From positions 1 through 41,681 of the forward strand of contig JBILVB010000014.1 of the NCBI GenBank assembly GCA_044370695.1: DNA of 41,681 nucleotides. Reading direction: 5' to 3'. Both the position numbers and the translations under genes were made by a program. Positions 34,748-41,681 of the stretch are shown one piece after another (the stretch's first letter is position 1; each line of letters opens with the position of its first letter). The notes beneath the pieces are model-generated. The model made no database searches. It worked only from the letters and a program-made list of their open reading frames with translations, and was not told the DNA's origin. The stretch is from JBEIFW01 sp044370695 (GTDB lineage: Bacteria; Actinomycetota; Acidimicrobiia; Acidimicrobiales; Ilumatobacteraceae).

Positions 34748-35802
34748 GCTGCGCTCACCCCGAGGCGCTCGTAGGCGGCGAGCGTCGCCGCTGCCGTCCG
34801 GCTCCAGGAAAGCCGGCCCGCCACTGCGACCGCCGCCCGCGCGAGTTCGGCGCGCTGCTCGGGATCGCGAATCAGGGCGGCGATCGCCGATCGCAAGGTG
34901 TCGGCATCCCCGGGCGGCACGAGCTCGGCCCCGCCGGCCGCGACCTCGGGCAGGGCGCCGACCGCGGTGGCGACCACCGCTGCGCCACTCGCCATCGCCT
35001 CGACCGGGGGGAGTCCGAACCCTTCGTAGCGTGAGGGGTAGGCGACGACGGTGACTGCGCCGTAGAGCGCCGGAAGATCCTTGCCGTCGACGTAGCCGAG
35101 GTGGATGACGCCGGAGGGTCGGGCTTGAGGCGCGAGCACCGGGCCGCCGAGCACGAGGGGTACCCCGATCGTGCGGCACACCTCGGCGAGTTGGCCCAGG
35201 TTCTTGCGGGGTTCGACGGCGCCCAGGTACAGCACGCAGGTCGCCGGGAGTCGATACCGGATCCGGACCCGCTCGATTGCCGCCGGGTCGGCCGGTCGGC
35301 AATGTTCCGCTGCGGCGAGTTCGGTGATCGTGGCGGTGCGGCCGAATCGGGCCTCGATTCGCTCGGCGGTGAAAGCCGACACCGCGAGGATCTCGTCGGC
35401 TCGGTGTACGGCCCGGCGCACCAGGAATTGCTCGCCGATCACCCGCCGGCGTGGGAAGGCCCACGGGATGTCGAACACCGACAGGTCGTGCACGGTGACG
35501 ACCGTCGGCGCTCCCGGTCGAAGCGGCACGTCGACGTCGAGTCCGTGCACCAGGTCCGCGTGGCCGACCGTGCGCAAGCCGGCGAGCGCGCGGCGCGCCC
35601 CGGCCGATGGCCGCTGTTCCCGGGCGGTCACCCCGACGGGCAGGGCACCGACGGCGTCCGACTGCACGACGGCCACCAGGTCCAGGTCTGCCGACGCGCA
35701 AAGTCCTCGCAGGATCTCCCGGACGTAGGTGGTGGTGCCGCCGCCGCTAGGTCGCAGGGCGAGGGCGTTGCAGATGACCCGGGGGCGAGCAGGCGTTGCG
35801 AT
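34744..35802 (-). CDS. GT4 glycosyltransferase with no canonical start codon at its expected N-terminus
   Basis: GT4 family: VVTVHDLSVFDIPWAF, ILAVSAFTAERIEARFG, LYLGAVEPRKNLGQLAEV, E-x7-E in YEGFGLPPVEAMASG. Translation upstream of the first canonical start (GTG 35676, 310 residues) still encodes the family N-terminus RVICNALALRPSGGGTTTYV, with the Gly-rich loop. In that stretch I see only ATC (35802) and ACG (35796) where a start should be; AAGGAG lies 7 bp before the ATC. The interval given uses 35802 (352 residues). Either a rare start codon, a sequence error, or coupling to the ligase frame is involved. Confidence 0.8.
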   Translation of the reverse strand: MATPARPRVICNALALRPSGGGTTTYVREILRGLCASADLDLVAVVQSDAVGALPVGVTAREQRPSAGARRALAGLRTVGHADLVHGLDVDVPLRPGAPTVVTVHDLSVFDIPWAFPRRRVIGEQFLVRRAVHRADEILAVSAFTAERIEARFGRTATITELAAAEHCRPADPAAIERVRIRYRLPATCVLYLGAVEPRKNLGQLAEVCRTIGVPLVLGGPVLAPQARPSGVIHLGYVDGKDLPALYGAVTVVAYPSRYEGFGLPPVEAMASGAAVVATAVGALPEVAAGGAELVPPGDADTLRSAIAALIRDPEQRAELARAAVAVAGRLSWSRTAAATLAAYERLGVSAA

Positions 35803-37088
35803 AGCAGGACTCCTTGGAGAAGCCAGAACACGACATCCACCGGGAAGATCTCCCAGTAGCTCGACACCGTGGCCGCGGCGACAGCGGCGACCGTCGCCGC
35901 CGTGATCCCGTCGGCGAGCGCGGCGTCGAACTGAGCCCCGTCGACCGCTGCGCGCGCGGTCGCAAGGGTCCGGCCCTCACGAACGGTGAGCACGAGGAAC
36001 GCCGCGAAGAGCCAGACGCCGATCGGGCCGAGCTCGATCAACACCTTGACGTAGTAGTTGTCCGCCTGGATCGCCGCGTCCCGACGGGCGGGATCCTGGG
36101 CGCTCTCGCTGCCGACGGTCAGTTCGGCTCCGGACTTCTCCGCTGCGGCCCCGGACGCGCCGATCCCCGCCCCGAAGGGCGCATCGGCGACCTGGGTCGC
36201 TGCGAGCCTCCAGGCGTCGAACCGCTCGCGAAGACTGTCGGCCGACCGGAACGATCCCCCGGCGGCACCGACGACGAGCACGAAGAACGCGAGCGCCGGC
36301 ACGATCACGCGGGCGAGTGCCCGGCGGCGGCGTACGAGGAGCCAGAGGCCGCCGATCAGCGCAGCGAGCAGCGCGGCCCGCACGACGGTGGTGAGCACCC
36401 CGACGACCAACAGCGGGGTCGAGGCGAGGAACAGCCGGTTTCGCCAGCGGTCGCAGTCGGCGAGCGCGACCGGCACCGCGACGAGCGAAACGGCGACGAC
36501 GTAGAACGCGAACGGGAAGGGTTGGTTGAACGTCGAGAACGATCGGAGCTGGTCGCCGGCGAATCGGACCGTCGTGTCGTACTCGTAGCCGAACGCGACG
36601 AGTCGTTCGGCGCCGAGCAGTTGCTGGGCGACGCCGACGGCGCTCGTGATCACCGCGGTCACCATGAACACGCCGACCAGGCGGTCGCGATCTCGGGCGG
36701 TGAACGGGCAGCGCCACAGCACGACCGGGACGAGCGCGTAGAAGAACGCCACCTTGAGCCCGACGATCGCCGACGCGCCGACGATCGCCGCCGAGGCGCC
36801 GGCCAGCGCCACGAGGCCGCCGAGCGGGAGGACCCATGCCGGTAATGGGGGCCGTGGCGCGTCTCGCCGCTCGCCGAACACCACGGCCCCGGCGACAGCC
36901 CCGAGCACGAGGGCTTCCTTCCAACCGTCGAGAACACCGGGGTGCGGGACGAGCAGCAGCAGCCCGTCGAACGGCACCAGCGCAGCGAGCAGCAGCAGGG
37001 CCCGTTGGGGTCGCCGGAACAGCCACCACGCGCCGGCCCCGCCGGCAGCGACCCCGAGGGGCGCCAACCAGACCATCGCCCCGCTCAC
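35628..37088 (-). CDS. O-antigen ligase / Wzy-like membrane protein with out-of-frame tail
   Basis: 486 residues as read. About ten hydrophobic segments (ALLLLAALVPFDGLLLLV, VAFFYALVPVVLW, AFYVVAVSLVAVPVALAD and others) and the large external loop typical of the O-antigen ligase/polymerase family (PF04932-like), containing DAPFGAGIGASG and QADNYYVKVLIELGPIGVWL. The last ~58 residues after QRLLAP are Pro/Ser/Arg/Trp-rich and are the glycosyltransferase coding sequence read in another frame, so the natural end is probably near 35800. GTG at 37088 overlaps the acetyltransferase stop; the ATG at 37076 is an alternative. Confidence 0.82.
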   Translation of the reverse strand: MSGAMVWLAPLGVAAGGAGAWWLFRRPQRALLLLAALVPFDGLLLLVPHPGVLDGWKEALVLGAVAGAVVFGERRDAPRPPLPAWVLPLGGLVALAGASAAIVGASAIVGLKVAFFYALVPVVLWRCPFTARDRDRLVGVFMVTAVITSAVGVAQQLLGAERLVAFGYEYDTTVRFAGDQLRSFSTFNQPFPFAFYVVAVSLVAVPVALADCDRWRNRLFLASTPLLVVGVLTTVVRAALLAALIGGLWLLVRRRRALARVIVPALAFFVLVVGAAGGSFRSADSLRERFDAWRLAATQVADAPFGAGIGASGAAAEKSGAELTVGSESAQDPARRDAAIQADNYYVKVLIELGPIGVWLFAAFLVLTVREGRTLATARAAVDGAQFDAALADGITAATVAAVAAATVSSYWEIFPVDVVFWLLQGVLLSQRLLAPGSSATPSPCDLAAAAPPPTSGRSCEDFARRQTWTWWPSCSRTPSVPCPSG

Positions 37089-38203
37089 GTCGGCGGGCGT
37101 AGCGCGTGGTGCAGGCGGTCGCGGGCCGCGAGGGCCGGGCGGCCGAGGGCGAGCGCGAGGCGCGAGCCGCCGACCACGTGCACCGTCGGGTAGGAGCTCG
37201 TCGCCCACCGCAGCTTGTACTCGTGCTCGCCGACGAGCAGGTCCACGGTCGCAAGCCGGTGGTCGAGCGCCCAGCGCACCTGTCGGCGCAGCAGCAGGTG
37301 ACCGGGTGACAGCTCCGCGACCGATGGGTCGAACCGTCCGTACCAGACCCCGAGTCGGCGACCGACGACGATGTCGATGTCGCAGGCCACCGCCCGAGTG
37401 CCGAGTCGCGCGATGAACACGGCGAGCTGGTTGCGGCGTGCCGCGGCGCCCAGCGCAGCGACGGTGAAGTCGCGCCACGGCGCGCGCAGCAGGTGTTGGC
37501 GAGGACGGGCGGCCTCGGCAGCGTCGAACACCGACTCGATCTCGGGCAGGACCTCGGCCAGCCGAACACCGGCGGTGACGACCTCCACCTCGAACGGCTC
37601 GCCGGTCGCCTCGACGGCCCGATCGGCCCGTGCCAGGGTCTTGCGCAGGTTCTTTCGGCCGGCCAGGAGCGCATCGAGGCCGTCGAGCCCATCGAGATCG
37701 ATGACAGGACACGATTCCATCGGCCGCCGGTGTACCGGTCGGCTGGCGTCGGTCACCAGGGCCGAGTAGCCGGTTCCCCCGACCGGGTACTCGTAGAGGT
37801 CGAGCACGTCGCGTCGGATCGTCGACCACACCGCCGCGGCAGCCTCGTCATCGCCGACGACCTCGCACACCGAGCCGAGTCCGGTCCCGAGCCAGCGCAG
37901 CGCCCGGCCCGGGCCGAGCGGACGGGCGTGGAGGGGTGCCACCGCACGCAGACGCCCGTCGCCGTCGCGCACGGTCGTGACGCGCAACCGGCCCCGCCCG
38001 AGGTGCTCCCACCAGGCGAGCGCCACCGCCGGCAGGGTGAACGGCGCTCCCGAACCGGCACGAGCGAGCTCGTCCCAGTCCTCGACGATCCGCTCGACGT
38101 CGTCGGGTCGTGACAGCACGTCGACGGTCCAGTCTCTGGAATCCGGCCGGACCAACCGGCCTGCGGGGGGCGGATGCGACACCGAGGGCGCCGAGGACTT
38201 CAC
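37085..38203 (-). CDS. CelD/FemAB-like GNAT acetyltransferase of a polysaccharide locus
   Basis: 372 residues with the chosen GTG. GNAT domain of the Acetyltransf_6/CelD type: NLRKTLARADRAVE, RDFTVAALGAAARRNQLAVF, GVWYGRFDPSVAELSPGHLLL and FxxGEHEYKLRWAT-like VDLLVGEHEYKLRWAT near the C-terminus, a hallmark of the family. Probably acylates a sugar or amino-sugar of the glycan. Starts at 38293, 38203 and 38182 are all open; 38203 leaves a normal divergent promoter region, while 38293 would overlap the possible leader ORF on the other strand. Confidence 0.8.
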   Translation of the reverse strand: MKSSAPSVSHPPPAGRLVRPDSRDWTVDVLSRPDDVERIVEDWDELARAGSGAPFTLPAVALAWWEHLGRGRLRVTTVRDGDGRLRAVAPLHARPLGPGRALRWLGTGLGSVCEVVGDDEAAAAVWSTIRRDVLDLYEYPVGGTGYSALVTDASRPVHRRPMESCPVIDLDGLDGLDALLAGRKNLRKTLARADRAVEATGEPFEVEVVTAGVRLAEVLPEIESVFDAAEAARPRQHLLRAPWRDFTVAALGAAARRNQLAVFIARLGTRAVACDIDIVVGRRLGVWYGRFDPSVAELSPGHLLLRRQVRWALDHRLATVDLLVGEHEYKLRWATSSYPTVHVVGGSRLALALGRPALAARDRLHHALRPPT

Positions 38204-38264
38204 TGGTCGTCGCCGCCGGCCGATGGGCACCGCACAAGCATCTATCGGCGCGAGGAAGGGCAGT

Positions 38265-38333
38265 ATGAGCGGGCGCATTCCCCGCCGGGACAAGGGCCTG
38301 CAGCACCAGGTGCCCGCGCTCCTGCCCGGCTAG
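38265..38333 (+). CDS. Possible 22-residue leader ORF before the Wzz-like gene
   Basis: ATG at 38265 has an excellent Shine-Dalgarno (GAGGAAGGG, 4 bp spacing) and encodes MSGRIPRRDKGLQHQVPALL then PG, ending in TAG 5 bp before the Wzz-like ATG. The Wzz-like gene has no ribosome binding site of its own, so ribosomes finishing this ORF could re-initiate there. No homologue recognised. It could be a leader peptide, a coupling device, or chance. Confidence 0.35.
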   Translation: MSGRIPRRDKGLQHQVPALLPG

Positions 38334-38338
38334 CACTG

Positions 38339-39709
38339 ATGAGCGTCAACGTCGAGCCGTCGTTCTCCGAGCATCTGCGCGTGCTCTGGCGCGCCCGGTG
38401 GTGGGCCCTCGGAGCTGCGCTGCTGGTGGCGGCCGGGGTGTGGGTCGTGCGCTCCGCAGCGGAGCGCAGCTTCGAAGCGACGGCGCTCGTTCGTCTCGTG
38501 GTGCGCAACGGGGACGGGCTCGTCATCGACCAGAGCGGCGCCACCTTGCTGAGCCAGACGTACGCGCAAGTCGCGTCCGGGGCCCGGATCCAAAGCGCCG
38601 GCGCATCGACCGCGGGACTCACCGTCGCGTCGGACCATCTCGCTCGTCTGGTCAGGGCCCGAGCCGGGAACACCCCCGGGTTCGTCGAGATCCGAGCCGT
38701 CGGGCCGACCGAGGCGCGAGCGCGTGCGCTGGCCGACGGGGTCGCCTCGGCGCTGGCCGAAGCCGTCGCCGCCGAGCAGTTGGCCGAAAGCGCCGTGCGG
38801 GTGGAGGCGAGCGTCGAAGGATCCGGTCCCGACTCGACCGTGGCCCTCGGGCCGAGCGCCCTCGGGGAGACTGCGGTGTCGTTCCTCGTGGTGGCGCTGG
38901 TCGTGGCCGAGGGGTTCGCCCTCGTGCGGTCGGTCCGCGGCGCGCTCCCGCTCGGCGATCCCGACGTTGCCGTGCGTGCGCTGATCGGGGTCGACTGCAT
39001 CGCGGTCGACATCGCCGACCGCGATCGCGCGGTGCAACTTCTCGTGCCGCTGGTCCCTGCACTCGGACCGGTCGTGACCGTGGTCCAACGAGGTGAGCCC
39101 GGCTCGGCGGCCGGCGCGCTGCTGCTCGCCGACGCCGCTGGCGCCGCAGGTCGGCGAGCCGTGCTCGTCGACACGGACCTGTCGGCGCCACTGTTCGACG
39201 ACGCCCCCGGCCTCACCGAGGTGGCCGTCGGCCTCGTCGCCCCGGTCGCCGTCGCGCTGCGCTCCCCGGACAGCCCGACCCCGATTCTGAGCGCCGGCCG
39301 CCGGGGGGCCGCTCGGCCCGGTGAGCAACTCGGGCCGAACCTGGGGGCGCTGCTGCAGTCCTTCGGCGTCGAGCACGTGATCGTTTCGACGACGAGCGCT
39401 TCGACGGCGTCGGAGAGCTCCCTGGTCGTCGGTCGGCTACCCGAGTGCGTCGTGCTCGTTCTCGACCCCGATCGCACCACCCGGCGTCGCGTGCGGGCCA
39501 CGGCGGACGAACTGGGGGCCCGAGGAGCGAGCCTGCGGGCCGTGGTGCTCGTCGCAGGCGGCGACCGCGTTCGGCTCGGTCTGCCCGAGGACCACTTCGA
39601 GCCGGCACTGCCGTGGATGCCCTACGGGCTCGATCCGGCCTCGACCGGGCCCGACGCCGCCTCGGCGCACCCGCACCGGGATCCCCGAACCGGAGACGCA
39701 CGCTGGTGA
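38339..39709 (+). CDS. Wzz-like chain-length/co-polymerase protein with degenerate BY-kinase-like domain
   Basis: 456 residues. TM1 (WWALGAALLVAAGVWVV, ~20-37), an external region (FEATALVRLVVRNGDGLVID), TM2 (VSFLVVALVVAEGFALV, ~179-195), then a cytoplasmic alpha/beta domain. That domain follows the CpsD/BY-kinase layout, but the Walker A loop is GEPGSAAGALLLAD with no Lys; only VLVDTD survives as the Walker A'-like strand. No Tyr-rich C-terminal tail. Expected role: control of glycan polymerisation/export, without kinase activity. Overlaps the next glycosyltransferase by 4 bp. Confidence 0.8.
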   Translation: MSVNVEPSFSEHLRVLWRARWWALGAALLVAAGVWVVRSAAERSFEATALVRLVVRNGDGLVIDQSGATLLSQTYAQVASGARIQSAGASTAGLTVASDHLARLVRARAGNTPGFVEIRAVGPTEARARALADGVASALAEAVAAEQLAESAVRVEASVEGSGPDSTVALGPSALGETAVSFLVVALVVAEGFALVRSVRGALPLGDPDVAVRALIGVDCIAVDIADRDRAVQLLVPLVPALGPVVTVVQRGEPGSAAGALLLADAAGAAGRRAVLVDTDLSAPLFDDAPGLTEVAVGLVAPVAVALRSPDSPTPILSAGRRGAARPGEQLGPNLGALLQSFGVEHVIVSTTSASTASESSLVVGRLPECVVLVLDPDRTTRRRVRATADELGARGASLRAVVLVAGGDRVRLGLPEDHFEPALPWMPYGLDPASTGPDAASAHPHRDPRTGDARW

Positions 39710-40851
39710 ACGGCGGCGTCGATCCGCAGCACCGCTCCAGGGGGGTCGTCGTCGTGCACGAGCGATTCACCGAGCGGGGAGGAGCGGAGTCGGTGGTCGA
39801 GGTCATCGCGTCGATGACCGGCGCGGACCGCATCCTCGCGCCGCTCTTCGATCCGCGGGTCGTGGACCCGGACCTGGCGCATCTCGTACGTACCGGCCTG
39901 TTGCAGCGCCTGTACCGCGGTGGCACCCGCTACGAGCACTTGCTGCCGATGCTGCCGTCGGTCTTCGCCGGGATGGAGGTCGGCGACGCCGAGCTGGTCG
40001 TGGTGAGCCATCATGCCTTCGCCAACCGGGTCCGGGTGCGCGACGGGATCCCGGTGGTGAGCTACACCCACACGCCGGCTCGATGGATGTGGGACGAGCG
40101 GATGCTCGCCCTCGAGGACGGCGGTGGTGTTCGCAGCCGGGCGTTGGGGGCGTGGGCGGCCCGACAGCGTGCCTCCGACTGGGCCGCAGCACGGCGACCC
40201 GACGTGATCGTCGTGAACTCGACCACGGTCGCCGAGCGGGTCGAGCACTGGTGGCACCGATCGAGCATCGTCGTGCCGCCGCCGGTCGACACGGTGTTCT
40301 TCTCCCCCGACCCCTCGACGCGACGCGAGCGGTTCTTCCTCTGGGCGGGCCGGTTGGTTCCGTACAAGCGGCCCGAGGTGGCCGTGCTCGCAGCTCGAGC
40401 CGCCGGGGTGCCGCTCGTGGTCGCCGGCGACGGTCGGGCCCGGCCATCGCTCGAGCCGATCGCCGGTCCCGACACCACGTTCCTCGGGCGTGTCAGTCGC
40501 CCGGAGCTGCGTCACTTGTTCCGGACCTGTTGCGCCGTCGTGTTCCCAGGGGAGGAGGATTTCGGGATCGTGCCGGTGGAGGCGCTCGCCTGCGGCACCC
40601 CGGTGCTCGCCCTCGATGCCGGCGGGGTGCGCGACACCGTCCTGCCTGGCGCCCACGGCGTGCTCGTCGACGCCGCGGACCGCTCGACCGAGGCCCTCGT
40701 CGAACGGTTCGCCGCTGCGATGCGCTCGATGCCGGATCTCGACCCGGCCAGCCTGCGGGCCCGGGCCGAGCACTTCTCGACCGAGGCGTTCCGCGAGCGG
40801 TTCCGGGCGGTGCTCGCCGGGGTGCGGTCGACCGGAGGCGCCGAGCGCTGA
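39706..40851 (+). CDS. GT4 glycosyltransferase (WbaZ-like)
   Basis: 381 residues. HERFTERGGAESVVEVIAS near 19, SYTHTPARWMWDERMLAL near 119 (typical of the mannosyl/rhamnosyl-transferase WbaZ branch), VNSTTVAERVEHWW, FLWAGRLVPYKRPEVAVLAA, E-x7-E in EEDFGIVPVEALACG. Complete GT-B enzyme. GTG at 39706 overlaps the Wzz-like stop. Converges on the acyl-CoA dehydrogenase gene with 14 bp between stops. Confidence 0.9.
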   Translation: MNGGVDPQHRSRGVVVVHERFTERGGAESVVEVIASMTGADRILAPLFDPRVVDPDLAHLVRTGLLQRLYRGGTRYEHLLPMLPSVFAGMEVGDAELVVVSHHAFANRVRVRDGIPVVSYTHTPARWMWDERMLALEDGGGVRSRALGAWAARQRASDWAAARRPDVIVVNSTTVAERVEHWWHRSSIVVPPPVDTVFFSPDPSTRRERFFLWAGRLVPYKRPEVAVLAARAAGVPLVVAGDGRARPSLEPIAGPDTTFLGRVSRPELRHLFRTCCAVVFPGEEDFGIVPVEALACGTPVLALDAGGVRDTVLPGAHGVLVDAADRSTEALVERFAAAMRSMPDLDPASLRARAEHFSTEAFRERFRAVLAGVRSTGGAER

Positions 40852-40865
40852 TCCGGCGATGCTGA

Positions 40866-41681
40866 TCAGTGGCGTCGGGGCAGGCCGAGGAGCCGCTCGG
40901 CGATCACGTTGCGCTGGATCTCGTTCGTGCCGCGGCTGATGCACCGGCTGCGGCTCTCGAAGAAGATCCGCTGCCATCGGTCGACCTCGTAGGCCGGTCC
41001 CTCGGTGACCAGCAGGGCGTCCGCACCGCGCACGGCCAGTGCGAGGTCGCCGAAGCGGCGGTGATGCTCGGAGGCGAGCACCTTGTGCAGGGACCCGGCG
41101 GGCCCGGGCCCCTCGCCCGAGGCCAGGGCGGCGAACTGGCGAAGACCGTTGAACCGCAACAGCTCGATGTCGATCCAGGCATCGACGAAACGGCGGCGCA
41201 GCACCGGGTCGGCGAGCGCTTCGTTCGCTTCGGCTTCGGCGACGAGCGCGTCCCACTCGCGCCGGTACCCGAGATGGGCGATGGTCGCCTCACCGCCCCG
41301 TTCGGTCGCGAGCGTCGAGTTCGCCACCGACCAGCCGTTGCCGAGGCCCCCGACGACGTGGTCGAGCCGGGCTTCGGCGCCGTCGAGGAACACCTCGTTG
41401 AAGCCGGCGCCGCCGTGCGCCTGGCGCAGCGGCCGCACGTCGACGCCGGGCTGATGGATCGGGACGCACACCAACGACAGCCCGACGTGGCGCTCGGCGT
41501 CGGGGTCGGTGCGGCACAGCAACAGGATCCAGTCGGCCCACTGCGCCTCGGAGGTCCACACCTTCTGCCCGGTGATCACGAGCCGGTCCCCGTCGAGGGT
41601 GGCGCGGGTACGCAGCGAGGCGAGGTCCGAACCGGCCTCGGGTTCAGAGAACCCTTGGCACCAGTGCTCCTCGCCGGCGAG
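40866..41681 (-). CDS. Acyl-CoA dehydrogenase, 5' end beyond window
   Basis: The last 272 codons of an acyl-CoA dehydrogenase (usual length ~390). FAD/substrate segments: CQGFSEPEAGSDLASLRTRA at the visible start, ITGQKVWTSEAQWADWILLL, RGGEATIAHLGYRREW, and the C-terminal signature CISRGTNEIQRNVIAERLLG. The usual active-site Glu position near the C-terminus (YEVDRWQRIF region) is not clearly assignable; many actinobacterial members carry it elsewhere. Its job probably relates to fatty or steroid-type acyl-CoA rather than to the polysaccharide locus. Confidence 0.9.
   Translation of the reverse strand, partial: LAGEEHWCQGFSEPEAGSDLASLRTRATLDGDRLVITGQKVWTSEAQWADWILLLCRTDPDAERHVGLSLVCVPIHQPGVDVRPLRQAHGGAGFNEVFLDGAEARLDHVVGGLGNGWSVANSTLATERGGEATIAHLGYRREWDALVAEAEANEALADPVLRRRFVDAWIDIELLRFNGLRQFAALASGEGPGPAGSLHKVLASEHHRRFGDLALAVRGADALLVTEGPAYEVDRWQRIFFESRSRCISRGTNEIQRNVIAERLLGLPRRH

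Noticed and set aside
37089..37829. N-terminal extension of the O-antigen-ligase-like frame
   Set aside because: The extra codons are an Arg/Pro-rich antisense-frame shadow of the acetyltransferase gene; the membrane protein begins at 37088 or 37076.
35680..37829. Frameshifted gene remnant between ligase and acetyltransferase
   Set aside because: The acetyltransferase and ligase are both intact there and joined by a clean GTGA overlap; only the ligase/glycosyltransferase end is anomalous.

Overview
The window reads as chromosomal DNA of a high-GC (about 70% by eye) actinobacterium. Three things point to the class Acidimicrobiia (Ilumatobacter-like) or a close relative: lipoproteins with long Thr/Ala-rich linkers after the lipobox, F420-type oxidoreductase families, and a very high density of acyl-CoA synthetases. 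This placement is inference; no rRNA or marker gene is present. Almost all of the sequence is coding.

Region 1 (1-11300) is a mixed set of lipid/CoA and redox genes. It holds a cyclase-family hydrolase followed in the same frame by an acyl-CoA synthetase that runs off the left edge, an F420/PPOX-type protein, two overlapping acyl-CoA synthetases, a MOSC protein, a branched-chain-amino-acid-type substrate-binding lipoprotein with a strong terminator, an aldo/keto reductase coupled to a TauD-type dioxygenase, and a multi-pass membrane protein.

Region 2 (about 11400-28993) is the most interesting part. It is a self-contained gene block of about 17 kb: two luciferase-like flavin/F420 oxidoreductases, a hotdog thioesterase, a ferritin-like diiron protein of the PaaA/PaaC/BoxB type, two paralogous CoA ligases, two alpha/beta hydrolases, a complete Dpp/Opp-type ABC importer translationally coupled to an enoyl-CoA hydratase, a TetR regulator and a double carboxymuconolactone-decarboxylase-like protein. 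Four copies of one TTAA-containing palindrome, best version CTTAACATTGTTAAG, sit in front of its transcription units, including the regulator's own divergent promoter. I read it as a TetR-controlled regulon for uptake, CoA activation, oxygenation and ring or ester cleavage of an unidentified acid. The left edge carries a truncated methyltransferase 5' end and the right edge lies at the 3' end of a tRNA-Leu(UAA) gene, which suggests an acquired island, although no integrase or att repeat was found.

Region 3 (29105-40851) is a surface-polysaccharide locus built as two divergent operons. The minus-strand operon runs CelD/FemAB-like acetyltransferase, O-antigen-ligase-like protein, glycosyltransferase, a double glycosyltransferase fusion, polysaccharide deacetylase, flippase and a membrane-anchored glycoside hydrolase, mostly with 4-bp overlaps. 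The plus-strand operon holds a Wzz-like protein with a degenerate BY-kinase-like domain and a glycosyltransferase, possibly headed by a 22-codon leader ORF. The ligase/glycosyltransferase junction is anomalous: there is a long out-of-frame overlap and no canonical start codon for the glycosyltransferase.

The window ends in the 3' two-thirds of an acyl-CoA dehydrogenase gene.
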